From: Polaribacter sp. NJDZ03
GTDB lineage: Bacteria; Bacteroidota; Bacteroidia; Flavobacteriales; Flavobacteriaceae
Assembly: GCF_019263805.1 (NCBI RefSeq)
Contig: NZ_CP079195.1
Location: 995,501-1,059,500, forward strand
Reading direction: 5' to 3'
Length of the DNA: 64,000 nt
Below are positions 27,374 to 36,618 of this stretch, piece by piece; position 1 is the first letter of the stretch; every line of letters begins with the position of its first letter. Under the pieces are notes generated by a model, which made no database searches, was not told the DNA's origin, and was given only the letters and a program-made list of their open reading frames with translations. The position numbers and the translations under genes are program-made.

Positions 27374-28942
27374 TTAAATTAAAGGTAATTTTACTGTAAA
27401 TGTACTTCCTTTTCCTTTTTCACTTTCTACAAAAACAGTACCATGATGTTTTTCTACAATCTCTTTTACATACGCCAAACCAAGTCCATGGCCTTTTACA
27501 TCATGTATGTTTCCTTTTTGTTCTCTATAAAACTTATCAAAAACTTGTTTTTGAACAGCTTTACTCATTCCTATTCCTTCATCTTTTATTTTAAAGATAA
27601 AGAATTTGTTAGCACTTTCTGTGTATACATTAATTTTTGGTGCTCCTTCAGAATATTTTAAACCATTTTCTAGTATGTTAACAATTACATTTGTTAAATG
27701 AAATTCGTTACCAGGAATTTCTGTAATAATTGCCTCAAAATGTGTATTTATGGTTCCTTTTCTATCTGCAATTAGCAAACTTACGTGTGTAATTGCATCT
27801 TCTATTGTGTCGTGCATATCAATAGTTTCCTTACTAATATCTAACTGATTTTTTTCTAATCTAGATATTCTTAAGACGTTTTCTACTTGAGAGTGCATTC
27901 TTTTATTTTCGTCTCTAATCATTTTTACATAACGTAACACTTTTTCGTTATCATTAATAATCTTTGGGTTCTTAATAGAATCTAAAGCAAGGTTAATGGT
28001 AGCAATTGGTGTTTTAAACTCATGCGTCATATTATTTATAAAATCAGTTTTTATTTCTGATATTTTCTTTTGTCTTATTAGTTGATATAAAGAACTAGAG
28101 AAAGCTATTATAATGATAAAAATAAAAGACAATGAAAGTACTAAAATACTCGAAAGCCCAGAAAGTATGTGTTTATCTTTAGAAGGAAAAGTTACGTATA
28201 ACTCATATTCTACCTCACCATTTGCATTAAAAAAGAGTGGATATGGGTAACTTTCGTTTTTGTTAATTGTATAATATCCTGATTTTAATTTTGTAGCTAA
28301 ACCATCTTTACTGTAAACCCCATATTTAAAATCTAAATAGACATTTCGGTTTTCTAACTCTTCTTTAATGGTATTATTTAAATCGTTATTACTTATTCTT
28401 TGATGAAGAGGTGTTATTTTTTTATAGTCATCAAAGTATGCCGAATTATAAGCACTTTCTATTTTCTTAAATCTTTTAGTGAAAGAATATCTATTTTCGT
28501 CTGTAGAAGAAAAAGCATTGTCTACTCCTTTAATTAATCTAGAATGAAAAAAATCTTGTTTCCCCGTTACTCTCTTTACAATGATAGAATCATTGTCTAA
28601 AAATTCTGTTGGTAATTTAAAATTCTCTTCTAAATAAGTAGTTCCTATAGAAAAACGCTCTTTAGTTATGGTATCTATTTCTTGAAAAAGGTAATTTCTT
28701 ATTTGGGCATCGTTGGCCAAACCAACATTGTCAAAGAAACCTTCCATTTTTTTATCAAAAGAAGCTTCTTCTTTGTCATTTATTCTTTGGGTTACACTAC
28801 TCAAAGATTTTTGAACATCATTTTTAAATTGCTCATTCTTACTTGCTACAGCATTGTTTATCCAAAACACCTGTACAGCAATAATTCCTATTAAGGAAAT
28901 GCTCATTAAAACCACAATAAGAACAAACATTTTCTTACCCAT
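27374..28942 (-). CDS. Membrane sensor histidine kinase
   Basis: A 522-residue kinase with an N-terminal membrane helix (VLIVVLMSISLIGIIAVQVFWI), a periplasmic sensor of about 230 residues, a second helix (ILVLSLSFIFIIIIAFSSSLY), the HisKA domain with the phospho-accepting His near 307 (NNMTHEFKTPIATI) and the HATPase domain (NVILENGLKYSEG, KDEGIGMSK, GHGLGLAYVKEIV). It phosphorylates the regulator encoded next to it. The sensor has no recognisable PAS or Cache signature, so the stimulus is unknown. A TAACTTTG box ends just 4 bases before the start codon, so the mRNA may be nearly leaderless or may start at the Met at position 5. Confidence 0.9.
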   Translation of the reverse strand: MGKKMFVLIVVLMSISLIGIIAVQVFWINNAVASKNEQFKNDVQKSLSSVTQRINDKEEASFDKKMEGFFDNVGLANDAQIRNYLFQEIDTITKERFSIGTTYLEENFKLPTEFLDNDSIIVKRVTGKQDFFHSRLIKGVDNAFSSTDENRYSFTKRFKKIESAYNSAYFDDYKKITPLHQRISNNDLNNTIKEELENRNVYLDFKYGVYSKDGLATKLKSGYYTINKNESYPYPLFFNANGEVEYELYVTFPSKDKHILSGLSSILVLSLSFIFIIIIAFSSSLYQLIRQKKISEIKTDFINNMTHEFKTPIATINLALDSIKNPKIINDNEKVLRYVKMIRDENKRMHSQVENVLRISRLEKNQLDISKETIDMHDTIEDAITHVSLLIADRKGTINTHFEAIITEIPGNEFHLTNVIVNILENGLKYSEGAPKINVYTESANKFFIFKIKDEGIGMSKAVQKQVFDKFYREQKGNIHDVKGHGLGLAYVKEIVEKHHGTVFVESEKGKGSTFTVKLPLI

Positions 28943-29045
28943 ACGTCAAAGTTACGGCTTTCAAAAATTGATTTTATGATTTTTAACCTAAATTAACAAC
29001 TTTACTTTAAGTTTAAGAGTCTTTTAACAATATTATTGAATAAAA

Positions 29046-29642
29046 TTAAATTGAGGCCTTCTTTTTTGTTAAAATATTATGGATTTTAAGAACCTGAAAA
29101 AGAGTGTTTTCTTTACTTAAATTGGTAATAACATAGTTAGATTGTAGTAATTTTTTATCCTCTAACCATTGGTTTTTTATCCTGTTTTTTACCGCTGTTT
29201 TAGAGCTGTTATCTCTTTGCATTGTTCTTTCTATTCTAATATTAAGAGGTGCATATACAGAAATAATAATATCGCATTTTAAATTACTTTTACTTTCAAA
29301 AAGAATGGCATTTTCATATAAAACATATTCTTTGTCTACATTTTGATCTACAAATACTTGAAAATGTTTTTTAACCTCTGGATGTACGATAGAATTTAAC
29401 GCAGCTAATTTGCTTTTATCATTAAAAACAAGGTTGGCAATAAAAGAGCTATTTAATTGATTGTCTAGGTAAGATTCAACTCCAAATTCTTCAATAATTT
29501 TAGATTTTATTATTGGAGAAGCATTCATTAACTTTTTAGCTTCTAAATCTGCATTATAAATAGCAACAGTATTAAATTTGGCAAAAATAGTAGCGACTGT
29601 CGTTTTACCGCTTCCTATACCTCCTGTTAAACCTACAACCAT
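29046..29642 (-). CDS. coaE: Dephospho-CoA kinase
   Basis: A 198-residue kinase for the last step of coenzyme A synthesis: phosphorylation of dephospho-CoA at the ribose 3'-OH. The P-loop GLTGGIGSGKTTVA lies at residues 4-17, followed by the substrate segment NADLEAKKLM, the HPEVKKHF motif and the lid arginines in RIERTMQRDN. Normal length. It is separated from the YbbR-like gene by one base, so the two are co-transcribed. Confidence 0.94.
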   Translation of the reverse strand: MVVGLTGGIGSGKTTVATIFAKFNTVAIYNADLEAKKLMNASPIIKSKIIEEFGVESYLDNQLNSSFIANLVFNDKSKLAALNSIVHPEVKKHFQVFVDQNVDKEYVLYENAILFESKSNLKCDIIISVYAPLNIRIERTMQRDNSSKTAVKNRIKNQWLEDKKLLQSNYVITNLSKENTLFQVLKIHNILTKKKASI

Positions 29643-29643
29643 T

Positions 29644-30582
29644 TTATTTCTGAATTAAAAAATCTATTTTATTAGGTATCACTTTAAAACTTTTAACATA
29701 ATCTGGTTTTCCTATTACTTTAGGTAATAAATACCCCAGGTTATTATCTTTAGAAACATTGTAATCACAAACTACTTCAAAAAAGTTTTTATCAATTTTA
29801 TTAAAGTTAGAAAGACCTACTACATAAACTACTTCTACAGTTTTATTAAGCGTTGTTAACTCTACCCCTTTTGGAAGGTTACTTATTGTAAACGGAACTT
29901 CTAAAGTACCTTCTGTAAACTTTTCTACTTTACCACTAATGGTTGTAAATTTAGATGTAAACTTAATATTCCCTAAATTTTTAGGCAATACAATTTCTAT
30001 TTTTTCAGAAAAATCTTCTCGAATATTATCTAATTTTAATAACTTTAGATCGATGTATGTTATTTTATTTATTTGAGTTTCTGGACCAGAAATTAAGATG
30101 CTATCTGGCTTTACGCATACTGGTTCTAAAATATCGTAGCCAATTTGATATTTAATTTCTAAATTTGGTTTTAAGGCTACTTTTTTAGAGGTTAAAGTAC
30201 CAATGTCTAAATATATGGTATCTAAAACAATTTCTTGCAACTCTAGTCCTGAGTGCAATTGTTTTTGAATTGTACTAACCTGATTTCTTGTTAAAAAATA
30301 ATAGCTACCAGTAGATTTTTTATGCAAACTGTTTGCATTTAAAGTAATTGTTTTATCTCCAAAACCAGATCTAATAAGATTAAAACCAGTAGATTTTACA
30401 ATAATATCTATTTCTTTTATAGGCTTATTCTGTAATAATTTATCTTGAGGAATATTTTTATAATTTACAGGAAAAGTGATACTAGTAGTATACTCTCTAG
30501 ATAGAGTAATTAAAAACCACATTAAAATAGAGGCAATTAAAAAACTAATAAAACTTTTTGCTATTTTTCTATTCTTTATCAA
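29644..30582 (-). CDS. YbbR-like domain protein
   Basis: A 312-residue protein with one N-terminal membrane helix (KSFISFLIASILMWFLITLS) followed by repeated YbbR-type beta domains on the outer side. In Firmicutes YbbR proteins (CdaR) regulate the diadenylate cyclase CdaA; in Bacteroidota the role is unproven, and no cyclase gene lies nearby. Tight coupling with coaE is the main context. The family call rests on the membrane helix and the repeated IDIIVKSTGFNLI / ISGPETQINKITYIDL pattern. Confidence 0.75.
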   Translation of the reverse strand: MIKNRKIAKSFISFLIASILMWFLITLSREYTTSITFPVNYKNIPQDKLLQNKPIKEIDIIVKSTGFNLIRSGFGDKTITLNANSLHKKSTGSYYFLTRNQVSTIQKQLHSGLELQEIVLDTIYLDIGTLTSKKVALKPNLEIKYQIGYDILEPVCVKPDSILISGPETQINKITYIDLKLLKLDNIREDFSEKIEIVLPKNLGNIKFTSKFTTISGKVEKFTEGTLEVPFTISNLPKGVELTTLNKTVEVVYVVGLSNFNKIDKNFFEVVCDYNVSKDNNLGYLLPKVIGKPDYVKSFKVIPNKIDFLIQK

Positions 30583-30631
30583 GGTAGTAAATAAATTTTA
30601 ATGCAATTTACACAAAAGCTTGTTAACAAAA

Positions 30632-30665
30632 AAGTGAGCTGTATCTAAAAAGACAAAGCTCACTT
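30632..30665 (-). terminator. Terminator after yajC
   Basis: A 9-bp stem (AAGTGAGCT / AGCTCACTT), read on the minus strand, is followed by TTTTTTGTT. It separates the nusB-DUF1573-yajC group from the YbbR-coaE genes. Confidence 0.7.
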
Positions 30666-30687
30666 AATATTTTAAATTAACTACTAT

Positions 30688-31008
30688 TTATTTTTTAGCT
30701 GGTGCTAATTTTTTGTTTGTTAATTCCATAGAAACGGCAGAACGTTCAAACTTAATTTTCCCTGCTCCTGTCTCTATTGTTATAGTACCTTCTGCTTCAT
30801 TAATTTCGGCTATTTTACCATGAATACCACTAGAAGTAACCACTTTAGCGCCTTTTTTAATTTCAGCTTGAAATGCTTTTTCCTTTTTCTGACGATTCAT
30901 TTGCGGTCTTATCATAAAGAAATAAAACACTACAATAATTGCTAAAAAAGGCAACATACTCATTAAACTACCACTCATTCCTTCTTGTAAAAATATTACA
31001 GTATACAT
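30688..31008 (-). CDS. yajC: Preprotein translocase subunit YajC
   Basis: A 106-residue small membrane protein of the SecDF-YajC complex that supports protein export. There is one N-terminal membrane helix (LMSMLPFLAIIVVFYFFMIRPQMNRQKKE), the typical RPQMNRQKK turn, and a cytoplasmic beta-rich tail with GAKVVTSSGIHGKI. It lies 5 bp after the DUF1573 gene and belongs to the nusB operon. Confidence 0.93.
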   Translation of the reverse strand: MYTVIFLQEGMSGSLMSMLPFLAIIVVFYFFMIRPQMNRQKKEKAFQAEIKKGAKVVTSSGIHGKIAEINEAEGTITIETGAGKIKFERSAVSMELTNKKLAPAKK

Positions 31009-31013
31009 ACTTT

Positions 31014-31478
31014 TTATTTTGCTTTTGGTGTTACAGAACCTTTAATAGTTAATACTTGCCTACCAGCTTCTGTATTTGTTGTTAAGGTTACTGTTTTTTG
31101 TTGTCTATTTGGTCTACCATTTGTATTAAATTTCACATCAATGTTACCTGTTTCACCCGGTTTAATTGGTGCTTTTGGCCAAGTAGGAACTGTACAACCA
31201 CAAGAACCTTGGGCGTTTGTAATTACTAAATCTGTTTTACCTGAATTGGTAACCACAAAAGTAGTTTCTACCAAGTCTCCTTCATTTACAGTACCAAAAT
31301 CATAGATTGTTTTATCTAATGAAATTAAAGCGGTTCCTTTTTTAATTTCTATATCTCTAGAAGCAGCGTTCTCTAAATTTTCTTGATTTACTTTTTTAAC
31401 GGCATTTCCTCCATCTTTACAAGCTGTAAAGAAAGATGCTGTAACTACAAATGCTAATAAGATTGTTATTTTTTTCAT
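31014..31478 (-). CDS. DUF1573 lipoprotein
   Basis: A 154-residue lipoprotein (lipobox Cys20, followed by KDGG) with one DUF1573 Ig-like domain (YDFGTVNEGDLVETTFVVTNSGKTDLVI, GSCGCTVPTWPKAPI). The GSCGCT motif and PGETG turn are the family mark. Its role is unknown; conserved position between nusB and yajC is common in flavobacteria as far as I recall. Probably periplasmic or membrane-anchored. Confidence 0.85.
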   Translation of the reverse strand: MKKITILLAFVVTASFFTACKDGGNAVKKVNQENLENAASRDIEIKKGTALISLDKTIYDFGTVNEGDLVETTFVVTNSGKTDLVITNAQGSCGCTVPTWPKAPIKPGETGNIDVKFNTNGRPNRQQKTVTLTTNTEAGRQVLTIKGSVTPKAK

Positions 31479-31529
31479 TATGGTTTAATTTTAAGTAAAA
31501 ATAATAAATAATTTATATAAAACAATAGT

Positions 31530-32468
31530 TTAAAGTAATCCTCTACCTATTTTAACAATTCTTTTACTTTCTATAAATTCCTTAGAAATTTTATCTAAGA
31601 CACCATTAATAAAATAGCTACTCTTTTCTGTAGAATAATCTTTAGATATTTCTATATATTCATTAATAGTAACTCTGGTTGGTATAGAGTGGAAATTTAA
31701 AAACTCTGAAACAGCCATTTTTATAAGAATCATATCCATGTCTGCAATTCTATCTGTTTCCCAGTTAGGTGTTTTTTCTTCTATAATAGATTCGTATTCT
31801 GTATTATTTAAAACTGTTTTCTTAAACATTTTAGATACAAACTCTTCATCATCTTTGTCTTTGTATAGTTTACCTAACACAAAAATAGTATTATCTTTCT
31901 GCTTGCTTAACGTTTTTACAACCCAAGTGTTAACAAAAGGAATATCGTCTGACCAAGAAATCATTGTGTCTTCAAAATATTCTCCTAATTTGTCATCTGG
32001 TGCAATAATTTCTTTAAAGAAATCAATTACAAAAGATTTGTCTATTTTATAGGAATCTTCTTCTGTACTTAAATATTTTTTATACAAATCGCTATTTTGC
32101 AATTTTTCAAAAATAATTTTCACATACTCATCATTTTCCTCCCAATTTGTTAAATCATTTAATTCAACATAACCTTCTATACTTACGCTTTCTGCGATGG
32201 TATTTATCAGTTTATTGTTTAAAAATTTGTTATTTGGGTTTAAATCTTCTTTGGTAGCAAGAATTTTCTTTTTAGAAAGTGCTATTTTTTTAGCTGCTAA
32301 CTTCTGTACTTCTACCAATAACTGTAGGTTTAAAACGTACAAATCGTACATTTTTAAAATACTATGTTTTAAAAATTTTTCCTCTTTAATGATATCATCA
32401 TTATAAGAATGTAACATAGCGTACACAGATTGCATCACTTTAACTCGAATATGTCTCCTGTTAATCAT
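31530..32468 (-). CDS. nusB: Transcription antitermination factor NusB, long form
   Basis: A 312-residue protein, about twice the length of E. coli NusB (139 residues). The NusB fold is at the C-terminus (about residues 190-305: MDMILIKMAVSEFLNFHSIPTRVTINEYIEISKDYSTEKSSYFINGVLDKI), with an N-terminal RRHIRVKVMQSVYAM start and an extra helical middle part typical of Bacteroidota. It acts with NusE in rRNA antitermination. It heads the nusB-DUF1573-yajC operon. Confidence 0.9.
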   Translation of the reverse strand: MINRRHIRVKVMQSVYAMLHSYNDDIIKEEKFLKHSILKMYDLYVLNLQLLVEVQKLAAKKIALSKKKILATKEDLNPNNKFLNNKLINTIAESVSIEGYVELNDLTNWEENDEYVKIIFEKLQNSDLYKKYLSTEEDSYKIDKSFVIDFFKEIIAPDDKLGEYFEDTMISWSDDIPFVNTWVVKTLSKQKDNTIFVLGKLYKDKDDEEFVSKMFKKTVLNNTEYESIIEEKTPNWETDRIADMDMILIKMAVSEFLNFHSIPTRVTINEYIEISKDYSTEKSSYFINGVLDKISKEFIESKRIVKIGRGLL

Positions 32469-32497
32469 TTTCTAAAGAACTTATATAAATTTGGGTG

Positions 32498-32505
32498 CAA
32501 AAATA
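32498..32505 (-). promoter_or_regulatory. nusB promoter -7 box
   Basis: TATTTTTG on the minus strand matches TAnnTTTG and lies about 30 bp before the nusB ATG. The divergent gene has its own box at 32574, so this 194-bp region drives transcription both ways. Confidence 0.5.
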
Positions 32506-32573
32506 GTGTTATTTTACTTTTATTCGACTACCTTTTTATTCTTTTTTAAGAATTAATTCTATCCTTAATCTTG

Positions 32574-32581
32574 TATCTTTG
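32574..32581 (+). promoter_or_regulatory. Promoter -7 box of the ABC exporter gene
   Basis: TATCTTTG is a perfect match to TAnnTTTG. Transcription would start near 32588, which argues against any start codon at or before 32581 and supports the TTG at 32663. Confidence 0.55.
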
Positions 32582-32662
32582 CGCTTTTACTTTTTTAACA
32601 AAAAAATAATTTTTCGATATTATAATAATTGTAATTTTATTTTTTTAAAAATTCAATATTCA

Positions 32663-34417
32663 TTGAAGGAACTAAGACACATAAATAAATATTTTTCTAA
32701 ATATAAATGGCGATTATTAATAGGTTTATTAATAACTATTTTAGCCAAATTTTTAGCTTTAAAGATTCCTCAAATAGTAGGAGATTCTTTAAATATTGTT
32801 GAAGACTACCAAAACGGAATCGTTACTGATTTAGAAGACGTACAGCATCAATTATTAATAAATGTACTTCTTATTATAGGGGTTGCTATATTATCTGGTT
32901 TTTTTACTTTTTTAATGAGGCAGACTATTATTGTTACTTCTAGATTGATAGAATTCGATTTAAAAAACGAAATTTATCAACAATACCAGAGGTTGTCACT
33001 TAATTTCTACAAAAAAAACAGAACAGGAGATTTAATGAATCGTATTTCTGAAGATGTTTCTAAAGTAAGAATGTATGTAGGGCCTGCTGTTATGTATACC
33101 ATTAATATGATCGTTTTGCTGTTTGTTGGTTTTACACAGATGATGAATATTGATGTGAAGCTAACCATGTACACTCTAATTCCTTTTCCTTTATTATCGA
33201 TTTCAATATTTGTTTTAAGTAAAGTAATACATAAAAGAAGTACAATTGTTCAGCAATATTTATCAAAATTAACCACTTTTAACCAAGAGTTTTTCTCAGG
33301 AATTAATGTGGTTAAATCTTACGGAATTGAAGCATCAATAATAAAAGACTTTGATGAAATTGCAGATGAAAGCAAGGAAAAGAACATACATCTGCAAAAA
33401 GCAAATGCATTATTTTTTCCGTTGATGGTCTTTTTAATTGGTATTAGCAACTTGTTGGTATTATATGTTGGAGGTCAATTATATATTGCAAATGAAATAC
33501 AAATAGGTACCATTATAGAGTTTATGCTCTATGTAAATATTTTAACTTGGCCAGTAGCTGTTGTAGGCTGGGTTACTTCTATGGTGCAGCAAGCAGAAGC
33601 TTCACAAGCTAGAATTAATGAGTTTTTACAACATGTACCAGAAATACAAAATAGCAGCAATTTACCAATAGAATTAAAAGGAAATATTACGTTTAAAGAT
33701 GTTACTTTTACGTATGATGACACCAATATAACGGCTCTAAAAAACATTAACATCTCTGTTAAATCTGGAGAAACAATTGCTATTTTAGGTAAAACAGGGT
33801 CTGGAAAATCTACCATTATAGAATTAATTTCTAGGTTGTACGACACAAAAGTTGGAACTATTTTATTAGACGACATCCCTATAAAAGAAGCTAATTTAGA
33901 TGCTGTTAGAAGTCAGATTGGTTTTGTACCTCAAGATCCATTTTTATTTTCTGAAAGTATAGAAGACAATATTAAATTTGGTAAAGAAGATGCCACAGAG
34001 GAAGAGATTATTGCTGCAGCTAAAAATGCAGATGTACATAAAAACATAATCGATTTCCCTAACGGATACAAAACAGTTTTAGGAGAACGTGGTGTAACGC
34101 TTTCTGGCGGACAAAAGCAGCGTGTTTCTATTGCTAGAGCAATTATTAAAAAACCTAAAATTTTAATTTTTGATGATTGTTTGTCTGCTGTAGACACAGA
34201 AACTGAAGAAAAAATCCTTTCTAATTTAGAAAGAATATCTAAAAATATTACCACTTTTATAATTAGTCACAGAATCTCTTCGGCCAAAAATGCCGATAAA
34301 ATTATTGTTTTAGACCAAGGAGAAATCATACAACAAGGAACTCATAATCAACTAATAACCATAGACGGTTACTACAAAGATTTGTATGACCAACAACTTT
34401 TAGAAAAAGAAATTTAA
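32663..34417 (+). CDS. ABC exporter half-transporter (fused membrane and ATPase domains)
   Basis: A transporter of about 584 residues of the MsbA/lipid-A-exporter-like type. Six membrane helices come first (ITILAKFLALKIPQIVGD..., LLINVLLIIGVAILSGFFTFL and others), then the ATPase: Walker A AILGKTGSGKST, Q-loop VPQDPFLF, signature LSGGQKQR, Walker B ILIFDDCLSAVD and the His switch IISHR. It works as a homodimer or with a partner; the substrate is unknown. I use the TTG at 32663 (product starts KELRHINKYF) because an in-frame start at 32579 falls on the promoter box. A single gene with its own promoter. Confidence 0.88.
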   Translation: MKELRHINKYFSKYKWRLLIGLLITILAKFLALKIPQIVGDSLNIVEDYQNGIVTDLEDVQHQLLINVLLIIGVAILSGFFTFLMRQTIIVTSRLIEFDLKNEIYQQYQRLSLNFYKKNRTGDLMNRISEDVSKVRMYVGPAVMYTINMIVLLFVGFTQMMNIDVKLTMYTLIPFPLLSISIFVLSKVIHKRSTIVQQYLSKLTTFNQEFFSGINVVKSYGIEASIIKDFDEIADESKEKNIHLQKANALFFPLMVFLIGISNLLVLYVGGQLYIANEIQIGTIIEFMLYVNILTWPVAVVGWVTSMVQQAEASQARINEFLQHVPEIQNSSNLPIELKGNITFKDVTFTYDDTNITALKNINISVKSGETIAILGKTGSGKSTIIELISRLYDTKVGTILLDDIPIKEANLDAVRSQIGFVPQDPFLFSESIEDNIKFGKEDATEEEIIAAAKNADVHKNIIDFPNGYKTVLGERGVTLSGGQKQRVSIARAIIKKPKILIFDDCLSAVDTETEEKILSNLERISKNITTFIISHRISSAKNADKIIVLDQGEIIQQGTHNQLITIDGYYKDLYDQQLLEKEI

Positions 34418-34426
34418 TCTTTAACC

Positions 34427-34455
34427 TTGCTACATAAAATATTTTGTTAGATTTG
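34427..34455 (+). promoter_or_regulatory. Promoter of the DUF3276 gene
   Basis: TTG at 34427-34429 and TAGATTTG at 34448-34455 with an 18-bp spacer fit the Bacteroidota promoter pattern. The ATG follows 43 bp later. Confidence 0.55.
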
Positions 34456-34498
34456 TTAAGTATAAAAAAAATATTATAATTACTATTTTACAAGAATT

Positions 34499-34876
34499 AT
34501 GGCAGAGAGAGCAGAGAGAGTTGAACAGGAGGAAATTTTTTCACAAGTATTAAGAGCAGGAAGAAGAACTTACTTTTTTGATGTAAGAGCAACAAAAGCA
34601 GATGATTACTACTTAACTGTTACCGAGAGCAAAAAGTTTACACATGATGATGGATCTTTCCATTACCAAAAACACAAAATTTACTTATATAAAGAAGATT
34701 TTACAGATTTTCAAGAAATGTTAGGTAAAGCAACCGATTACATTTTAAATGAAAAAGGTAGCGAAGTAATTAGTGAGCGTCACCAAAAAGATTTTAAAAA
34801 GGAAGAAGGAACTGAAACTACTGATGAAGTTAAATCTACAGAGAGTTTTACAGATGTTTCTTTTGAAGATATATAA
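34499..34876 (+). CDS. DUF3276 PUR-alpha-like nucleic-acid-binding protein
   Basis: A 125-residue protein with one PUR repeat (IFSQVLRAGRRTYFFDVRATKADDYYLTVTESKK ... HKIYLYKEDFTDF), the fold shared with eukaryotic Pur-alpha and the Borrelia regulator BpuR, which bind single-stranded DNA or RNA. The C-terminal 35 residues are acidic and Ser/Thr-rich and probably disordered. It is a single gene with its own promoter and terminator. Targets in flavobacteria are unknown. Confidence 0.85.
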   Translation: MAERAERVEQEEIFSQVLRAGRRTYFFDVRATKADDYYLTVTESKKFTHDDGSFHYQKHKIYLYKEDFTDFQEMLGKATDYILNEKGSEVISERHQKDFKKEEGTETTDEVKSTESFTDVSFEDI

Positions 34877-34969
34877 TAATTACAGACTGTTTTTGTATTC
34901 CCTTAATTGAGCAGACTAAAATAGGAACAAAAAAATATGTTAAAGATATTTTAATTCAAGTTTACACAA

Positions 34970-35001
34970 AAAAACCGCAAATTTACTATTTGCGGTTTTT
35001 T
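34970..35001. terminator. Bidirectional terminator between DUF3276 and menF
   Basis: A 13-bp perfect stem (AAAAACCGCAAAT and its complement) with a 5-base loop and A/T runs on both sides serves the two convergent genes. Confidence 0.85.
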
Positions 35002-35067
35002 ATTTTTTTACTCTAAATTTTCTTTTCTGGTTGTATTTATCCCTAAAAGGCAACCTTAATTTATAAA

Positions 35068-36117
35068 TTAAAGTACTTTCTTTATCGTCTTTGTTTTAGC
35101 AACGGTTTCTTCCCACTCTTTTTTTGCTGAGCTATCTTTTGTAATTCCGCCACCAACATAAATAGAAGCTGTTTTATCTGCTACACTCATACATCTTAAA
35201 TTCACAAAAAGCGATGAACTTTTATTTGCAATGTTTAATTCGCCTAAAAAACCACTATAAAATGTTCTTTTATAGTTTTCATTTCTATTAATAAATTCCT
35301 CAGCATTTTCTCTTGGCAAACCACAAACAGCAGGTGTTGGATGCAAACCTCTAATTAATGCTTTTAAATTAGAGCCATTATTTAACTCCCCTTCTATCTT
35401 ACTTCTTAAATGTAACAAATTCCCTGCTTTTACAGTTTCTTTCTTATTTACTTTAAGATTGCTAGAAATTGGTTTTAATTGACTCTCAATAAAATCAGTA
35501 ACCAACTGCTGCTCTTCTAATTCTTTATTTTTCCAAACAACCTCATCAGAACCTTCAAAAACCTGAGTCCCTGCTAAAGACATCGTTTTAAAAGTGTTTC
35601 CGCTAATATTTAAAAGTGTTTCAGGGGTGGCACCAAACCACAAACCAACTTTTGGATGAAACCAAACATATACAAATGCATTTGTGTATGTTTTTAATAA
35701 TTTATTAAAAGTAAGAAGGACATCAAACTCATCTAACAAAACCTCTTCTTTTCTTGAAACAACTACTTTAATAAGCTCGTTATTATTTATTTCATCTAGC
35801 GCTTTTTCTACCAAGTGAAGATGTTTTTCTTTATCAGTATTAATAGCATCAGAAAAATGTTCATTCAAAGAAAAATTTTCTTCCATTAAAATATTTTCAC
35901 TGATAAAATCTGCATTTTCAGAAGGAAATAAAACAGCTTTTTCTTCAGAATTAAAAGGAGCAAAAACAAATCCTGTTTCTGTAAATTTGGTTGTGAAACA
36001 AAGTTGATCATCCTTCATAAAAAATCCATTTACGGATTCTGTATTCGGTTTTCTATACGCTACAAAAGGGATATGTCTTTTGTAATTTTCTTCAATTTTA
36101 TTAAAAAGAATATTCAA
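35068..36117 (-). CDS. menF: Isochorismate synthase
   Basis: A 349-residue chorismate-binding enzyme that makes isochorismate, the first step of menaquinone synthesis. The C-terminal block is diagnostic: VVVSRKEEV, WFGATPETLLNI, TMSLAGTQ, HLRSKIEG, LHPTPAVCGLPRENA, YSGFLGE, NLRCM and VGGGITKDSSAKKEWEET. The N-terminal part is short and divergent, as usual in Bacteroidota. The preceding thioesterase gene ends 13 bp upstream, and the pair fits menaquinone. A siderophore (entC) role is less likely, as no partner genes are present. Confidence 0.88.
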   Translation of the reverse strand: MNILFNKIEENYKRHIPFVAYRKPNTESVNGFFMKDDQLCFTTKFTETGFVFAPFNSEEKAVLFPSENADFISENILMEENFSLNEHFSDAINTDKEKHLHLVEKALDEINNNELIKVVVSRKEEVLLDEFDVLLTFNKLLKTYTNAFVYVWFHPKVGLWFGATPETLLNISGNTFKTMSLAGTQVFEGSDEVVWKNKELEEQQLVTDFIESQLKPISSNLKVNKKETVKAGNLLHLRSKIEGELNNGSNLKALIRGLHPTPAVCGLPRENAEEFINRNENYKRTFYSGFLGELNIANKSSSLFVNLRCMSVADKTASIYVGGGITKDSSAKKEWEETVAKTKTIKKVL

Positions 36118-36130
36118 TGTGTTGGTTTTT

Positions 36131-36547
36131 TTATTTCTTTGTTAAAACAATGTTGGTCATTTTAGCAACTGAAATTAAATCGCCATTTTCATCAACAATT
36201 TTAACTTCCCATAAATGCGTTGTTCTACCTTTATGAATATTAGTTGCTGTTGCATAAACAGTGCCTTCTAGCTTGCTTTTTATATGGTTTATAGATAATT
36301 GAATTCCGTTTACAAACTGGGTTTTACTATCTATAAAAAAGTTAGAAGCTGCACTACCAACACTTTCCGCTAAAGCCGCCGTTGCACCACCATGTAATTG
36401 TCCGTAAGGCTGATGCACCCTAGAATTAACAGGCATTTTTGCTGTTAAAAAATCATCACCAAGAGCAACATATTCAATATCAAGAGTTTCCATTAATGTG
36501 TTTTTAGAACTCTCATTAAACGCTTTTAAAATTGCAACTGTATCCAT
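36131..36547 (-). CDS. PaaI-type hotdog thioesterase, probable DHNA-CoA thioesterase
   Basis: A 138-residue hotdog-fold acyl-CoA thioesterase. Visible are QPYGQLHGGATAALAESVGSAAS with the active-site Gly/Glu region near residues 48-68, GIQLSINHIKSKLEG and the C-terminal GRTTHLWEVKIVDENG. Its operon with isochorismate synthase suggests that it hydrolyses 1,4-dihydroxy-2-naphthoyl-CoA in menaquinone synthesis (MenI role). Other PaaI-like proteins act on phenylacetyl-CoA, so the substrate is inferred from context. Confidence 0.8.
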   Translation of the reverse strand: MDTVAILKAFNESSKNTLMETLDIEYVALGDDFLTAKMPVNSRVHQPYGQLHGGATAALAESVGSAASNFFIDSKTQFVNGIQLSINHIKSKLEGTVYATATNIHKGRTTHLWEVKIVDENGDLISVAKMTNIVLTKK

Positions 36548-36587
36548 ATCATTCTAATTATATGGTAAAAGTACATATAAAATTTTG

Positions 36588-36595
36588 TATTTTTG
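36588..36595 (+). promoter_or_regulatory. Promoter -7 box for the pRiA4b-like gene
   Basis: TATTTTTG fits TAnnTTTG and lies 23 bp before the ATG at 36619. It supports that start over one at 36532. Confidence 0.5.
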
Positions 36596-36618
36596 CAGCA
36601 GAAAAATTAATCCATTTC

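Noticed and set aside
36532-36618. Longer version of the pRiA4b-like gene starting at 36532
   Set aside because: It would overlap the divergent thioesterase start and the promoter box; conserved residues begin only at 36619.
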